Source of the DNA: Crocodylus rhombifer
Taxonomy: Eukaryota > Chordata > Crocodylia > Crocodylidae
DNA: 64,000 nt
Reading direction: 5' to 3'
NCBI GenBank assembly: GCA_038503035.1
Contig: JAVSML010021654.1
Coordinates: 47,471 to 111,470, forward strand
Positions 40,601 through 46,600 of this stretch are shown here, in pieces (position 1 is the first letter of the stretch; every line of letters begins with the position of its first letter). The notes below the pieces were generated by a model. That model had not been told where the DNA came from. It ran no database searches and worked only from the letters and a program-made list of their open reading frames with translations. The position numbers were made by a program, and so were the translations under genes.

Positions 40601-43600
40601 TGCTTAAAATATGTTTCAGCATGCCCAGACATGCATTTCTTGCTATGACTTTCATGTGGCTTTGTCTAAATAAAGCAGCCAGCTGTTGCTGTGTAAATAA
40701 AGCTGTTACTGTTTAAAAAATTGTGTGTGTGTGTATTTTCCTTTTACCCCACCTCATTTCAATTAATCTTTTTAGGTGCTTATACATGTTTCTTTCCCAC
40801 CATCTTAGAAGCTAAAAAGAGTCCACCGCTACATCATGTTGTTTTATTCCTGCTTACTGTTTTTTAATTTTTCTTTAAGTGTAAACAACTGGCTGGTTGG
40901 GAGGACAAAGCCCGTTTTTTAATCTAAAAGTGTTTGGGGCAGCAGCATTTAAATCCACCATCAGATACCTGTAAGGTGTTTTCAGGACTGTTCCTAAGGT
41001 GGGGGTGTGAATCGGGGAAACTGCCCTAGGCTTTGTGCTTTGGGGGGCCTTGCAGAGTAGGGCGGAGCAGCAGCAGTGCAGAGCTGGGCGGAGCAGTGGC
41101 TCCGCATCCAGCCACTTGCTACCTCCACGGCCACCTGCTGCCAAAGCTGCCGCCACCAATGATGATGGGAGCTTCTTGGGGTCTGGGGCCCATGGGATCG
41201 GAGCAGAGGTGGGGCCCCACATGGGCTGATTTGCCTCGGGCCCCTCACCCTGCTCAGGTCAGCTCTGAGTATTTTAGTGGCATCCACGAAAGCTTTTAGA
41301 AAGAATTTGGCCTTACCTGAGTACATCTGACTTACCAGGGACACTACCTGTAGCTTATTCCTGGGATTTTTAAACAAAACCATGTATTTTGTGTTAAGGG
41401 TAATGGTGCAGCTCCTTTTCCCTTGACAGAAAACATTTTGGACTATATACATAATGCTTAGATTCTGGTGATGTATGTATTGGGTAAAGGCTTTCTTGAT
41501 TTTGCCTGTCTTGCAAGCAGTCCATCAAATCATCTACTATAACCATATTTTATTAGGAGGAAACAAATGGTCATTGTTGAGACTGTCCAGCAGACCCTCC
41601 ACCTATCTGATAAAAGGATATTTACAAAGTAACTCCTTATGTAATGTTTGCCAACAGCTACAGCACCACATAATATTTTCGGGCATAACAGACAATGGTC
41701 TATCAGCGTGATCCAAGTTTTTTTATAAAGTAACTTTTACCATAGTTGCTAGGTCCTACCAAAATCACACAAAAGGGGTGCTTCTAATGCATATCCATGT
41801 TCAAAAACCATGAGGCAGACTTAAAATTTTCTGTGAGGACCCTTTTGTCATAAACAACTTTCTGTGGGGTTTTTTCAAGGCTTTGGTTTCTATGGTCCAC
41901 CTGTTTTTGTTCCTGATGATAGAGTGATGTTGTATCACTATTGTTTTAGGGGTGTCTCCATCCGGATTTTTCAAGGTTTCAAAGCTGATTTTTTCACAGT
42001 TGGCCACATTCAGGGTAATCTCTTTGATTTTCAAGTAAACCTTTCCCCTGGACTGTTTATAACAGCAGATTTTCAGACCAGCCGACACAAACTCCGTGAT
42101 GTGTTCATCTGGTGGAATTTCGCTGGTGAGCTTGCCTAAATAATTGCCTAGCAGGGGCTTCCACTCTCCCACACCACTCACAAATATCACAGAAGCTGTG
42201 TTGTGGTACAGACTGGTGTCCTGCAATTTGTTTAGCAGACGATTCTAAGTGTACATAAGCGGTGGTGAAACAGGCTATAAAGGTGTTTGTGTTACCCGAG
42301 AGCATGTCATGCTCTTTGGCGTGCTTCCAAGGGATGCAGGCTGTCTCATTATCGGTAAAGTCACAAGATGAAATATCATAGGCAGGAGAAAAGAGAGAGC
42401 CAAAGAGTTCTTCAGGGTTTCTGACGATGGTGGTGGTGGGTAGATTGGTTCTCTGACCGAATTTACCCTACAAAGAATTTAAAAACAACTTTGCAATTTG
42501 GCGCTTTGAGGGTTGGTTTAATATGCTCTGGGCATAAAAGCACGCCTTCTTTTTGGAAGAAATTGTCCATGTATCTGTCTTGATTTTGTTCTTTGGTACA
42601 GTGAGATTTCCTGCTTCTGTCAGAGGTGGTTTTTTGTACCATGAAAAAAAGTGTGTTAGGCCACTCAACATAATGCCAGATTTCATAGATTTTAGCTACT
42701 TTGCATCCCATTGGGCTTTGTTAAATTCTGGTGTGCACCATGTGTCTCGTAGGGCCCTCTACTTGTCAGCATGGTCGCACTTTTGCTGTCTTGGTCCTGC
42801 ACAGAGGTAGTACAGTGGGAACATAAGTTTCCCATTCACTCTGATGGGAGAAAAGAGGGGAAAAAGGTTTCATGACAGGTGCAATTTTACCTAGGCCATT
42901 CCAAAATAGCTTGACAGGGGTCTGAAGTTGTCATGAATGATTTCAGGGTATCCAGTAGGGTATTCCTTTGTTTTGTTTATGAAGGGGTAAAGAAATGGAG
43001 TCACCACTAAAAAAGACTTTTGGTAAAGATAATCCTTTAATCTTCAATTATGCAAGCAACCCTGCTGTTAGAAGCTCTGACTACTTCTGTAAGCAGCATG
43101 TGGTCATGGCTTTCCCACTAGATAAGCCCTCTGTATTAAAAATTAAATAATACAGCAAGTAAAATAATGTGTATGTGTATAATGTATATAAAGTAAAAGT
43201 ACATACCAAACTGTTTAAAACAGAGTCACCACTAAAAAAGACTTCTGGCAAATATAATCCTTTAATCTTAAAATATATAAACAATGCTGCTAGAAGCTCT
43301 GACTACTTCTGCAAACAGCTTCTCATCACATAAGGTACATTTTTTTGCTGATTGGCTTATCTTTACAACACATTCCCTGGTCCTGGGAAATAAACCACAT
43401 GTTCTGTCCCACCCAAAAATGACAGTTCAACCCCACAGAATAGCACACAAATGCTGTGAAATATATTTTTAAATCAGTCTTTATTTACATCAAAAACATT
43501 TATAATATTTACTGGGTTTATTTTGCTAAACCTCCTCCTCCTAAGAAGGGGTTTTATAATTTCTAGTGACAAGTAAGTCTCATTGGCTTTATCTTCACAA

Positions 43601-46600
43601 TATGCCCCTCATATGAATGTGCTTAGAGATCCAAGGATCCAAGGCACTAAAGCAAATAGCAATATGTCCATCTGAAAACAGCTGTTGTGCTTTAGTCTTA
43701 CTTCAATGATTTTATCTTTAACCACTCTCCCCTTCCCCCCCACCAAATGCAAAAGTTACACTGGTGAAAAAAATGTTAAACTATTTTTGCTAAACCCTTC
43801 TCTTGACCAGGGTTTTATAATTTATAGTGCCAATTAAACAATCAATATAGGGTACCAGAGATTTATTCTCCTCAGTGATCAAGCCATAAAGAGCAGTGTT
43901 AGGATTTTCTGTAGAATGCATTTAGAAGCTCTGTTCCCTGAGTGAAATGTTTCTCAATGATTCTTAGAATTTTCTTGGCATATCCAATAGCAATAATGGC
44001 AAGTAGAACAGTTTCCATACCCAGCTCATTGCAAAGTTCCTGAAATGTTTGATTTCTATCTTCATCTAACCAGGTAACACAGCCATGACAACCTTGACCA
44101 CCCTCATGAAAAACACAACCCAGGAACTTTTCAAAAAGCCTCGTTCTCAGACAGTATTTCATTATGCCATAAAAAGAAATGCATGTAAGAGACTTCATTA
44201 AGAATTTACGTTCTTGACATGAAATGGCATCTGTTGATTCAATGCCTAATTGTCTTCTAAAACTTTCATCTTCATCTGAAATGTCTGGTCTCTGTTCTCT
44301 GCAAAACAGCTGGGTTTTTTTCTGGTGTCAGGTTTACAGGTGTGCTGGCAGGCAGGCTTTCTTGAGTCCTTAAAAAGGCTTCATCCAACTACAAAGGGAT
44401 TCAAATAAAAACCTTAGTTAGCTGCTGTTTAATAAATTCTTAGGTTATTCCTACCTCCCCCCTCCCTTATAGGATGAACCCCCTCTCCCACCAACCTTTT
44501 ATCTCCACACAGGCTCTGGCACAAGGCTACTCTCTTCTTCCAAATAATCAACAACTGTTTCGGGGGCCTGGGTCTCTGTATCAGAAGCCAGGTTCTTTAT
44601 GCTTGCATGGGTCTCCAGTTCACAGGTCTTCTGCTGCATGCTTGCATGGGCTTCCAGACCAAGTTCAGGCATCTCAGGGAGTCTTTGGGCTAGGGGTCTG
44701 CCCTCTCTAATCTCCCCCTCAAAACTATTACTACAGTAACGCTTTCTATGCAGGTGTTCAACAAGTCTTGGTGGTGAGGTGAAGATGATGAGTCTTATTA
44801 ATGTAGTGTAAGAATCCATATCTGCCCATGTCTGCCTTAGTGCAGTCCCAGACAAACAGAGGACCCACTTTGGAAAGCAGACAGACGGTTTGGGCTTGCA
44901 GCCCCACCCCTCTACTTCTACCAGTTGGTTCAGCACTATTCTTGGGTAGGCCCAAGGGCTTTGAAACCCCTGTTGATTGGTTGGGAGTGGTGGGGCAGGT
45001 TGTTAGAGGGGTCAGAACCGCCTGCTACCTAATTAACCACCCCTGTGCCTTATGATCTAGGGCAGTACTGTGCAACATGAGGGAGGGGGTGGTGGGGTCG
45101 AGGCCTGTTGGGCATCCCTTTTGATGTCACACACTATGTGATGGGGCAGGGAATTCTGGAGATAACATAGCAGTCTGGGGCCTGAAAGGTCGAGATTGTA
45201 CTATGTGGTCTAGGGCAGGTTTTGAAGCATGAGGGGCAGGCATTGGGGCCCAAATGGGCACCCCTTCTGATGTCACAGACCATGTGATGGTGGTGTCGTG
45301 CAGCATAGGATGGGGCTAGGGCAGGGTTTTTGATGTCATGCGTCATATGACTGGGGGCAGAGGGTGGGTTTCTGATGTCATGCCTCATGTAACTGGGGGC
45401 CATGGTGGGGTTTTTGATGTCATGCATCATGTGACTGGGGACTGGGGCAGAGTTTCTGATGTCACATAGTATGTGACCAGGAGGCAGGGGTGGGGTTTGT
45501 GGTGTCACATGTCATGTGACTGGGGGCAGGGCAGGGTTTGTGATGTCCTGCATCATGTGACCAAGGGGCAGGGGCAGGTCTTGTGATATCACACACTATA
45601 AAAAGAGAAAAGGCTGGGGCACCTGGTAAGTTGATGAACTGGTGTCTCAGTATACTACTCTTGGTAATCCCACACTCATTCACCTGAGCCAATTGGCCTT
45701 TCTTATTGCCACAGTGGTATAATTGCAAGATCACAAATTATAAGTCCTGCTCCTGCAGTCCTCTTCGCTGATGTTTTTTTCCTGTACTAGCTGAGTCAGT
45801 GAAACAACTGCTTGTTTCTCTAAAGATGAAAAATGAAGTTCATAGAGGAAGCATAACCATTGGCATTAGAATGCAGAGAGCCCAGAGCTGCAACGTGTAC
45901 CCAGAGCACCCTGCAAGAAACCCCTGGAGCCAGTTCCTGTAGAAATGACTAATGTGACTAAACTATCCATTAGCCTGGCTGGAAAATCAGTTCTCTGCTG
46001 CCCATTGGCTCCATGACATGAACCTTGTGTTTATAACTTGTCATCCATTAAGGCATTAACACTGATGGATGGATTTTTGGTACGTTGACTGAGTTTAGAG
46101 CTCACTCCCTTAGGCCAAATTTATGTTTGGGTAACACGGTTACATTCAGAAGAGGGTCAGGCCCTGAATGCTTAGGACAAAGAAATGGCTAAGAAGCACG
46201 TGTAGCAGCTGGGAGCTGTGGTGAGGCAGGGTGAAATTCCACCCACTTAGCCTCTATGCTGTCCAGAACTGGATGGCCTTGCTCATGTGTTTCCTGCTGA
46301 TCTGCTTTCCTCTTGCCAGTTAAGAACCAGTAGCTGGCAGGTAGAACTGGATTTTGTGGCCTTAGGATTTCATTCAATACTACTTGTCTTTATTCATCAG
46401 GGAGTTTGAAATATAATGACTGTTGCTTGGCAAGAAGCCCCTGAGGATGGGCAGTGACTTGTCTGTGCCATTTGGGGCCCAATCCAGAACCCAGCATGAG
46501 TTTTTCCATTTACATGTGTCAGTCTTGGGCCTGTTCTCAGTCCTAACGTATTCTTAGTGCAAGTATGGAGCATATGGAGTAGATGCCTGCTGCTCTATAC

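Larger units (their letters stand above)
37722..45659. mobile_element. Polinton/Maverick (adintovirus-like) element, internally deleted
   Basis: The 7,938-base element is bounded by long terminal inverted repeats. The outer ends read AATAGTATA (left) and, in reverse complement, AGTAGTATA (right). The 6-bp flanks CTTGGC (37,716-37,721) and CTTGGT (45,660-45,665) fit the 6-bp target duplication of Polintons with one later change. Inside are remains of a capsid module (small capsid-associated protein, major capsid protein, adenain-like protease) on plus and of protein-primed DNA polymerase B on minus. Full-length relatives are typically 15-20 kb. No integrase, packaging ATPase or polymerase N-terminus was found. 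Every recognisable gene except the small 38.3-kb frame is broken, so the copy is inactive. It sits in an intron of the coiled-coil gene. Confidence 0.85.

Noticed and set aside
41033..41299. GC-rich frames on both strands inside the Polinton
   Set aside because: They fall in a hAT-like insertion and have no viral motif.
42998..43320. Duplicated unit considered as LTRs of an insertion
   Set aside because: The copies are only about 100 bases, lack TG..CA ends and target duplication, and the sequence between them has no element features.
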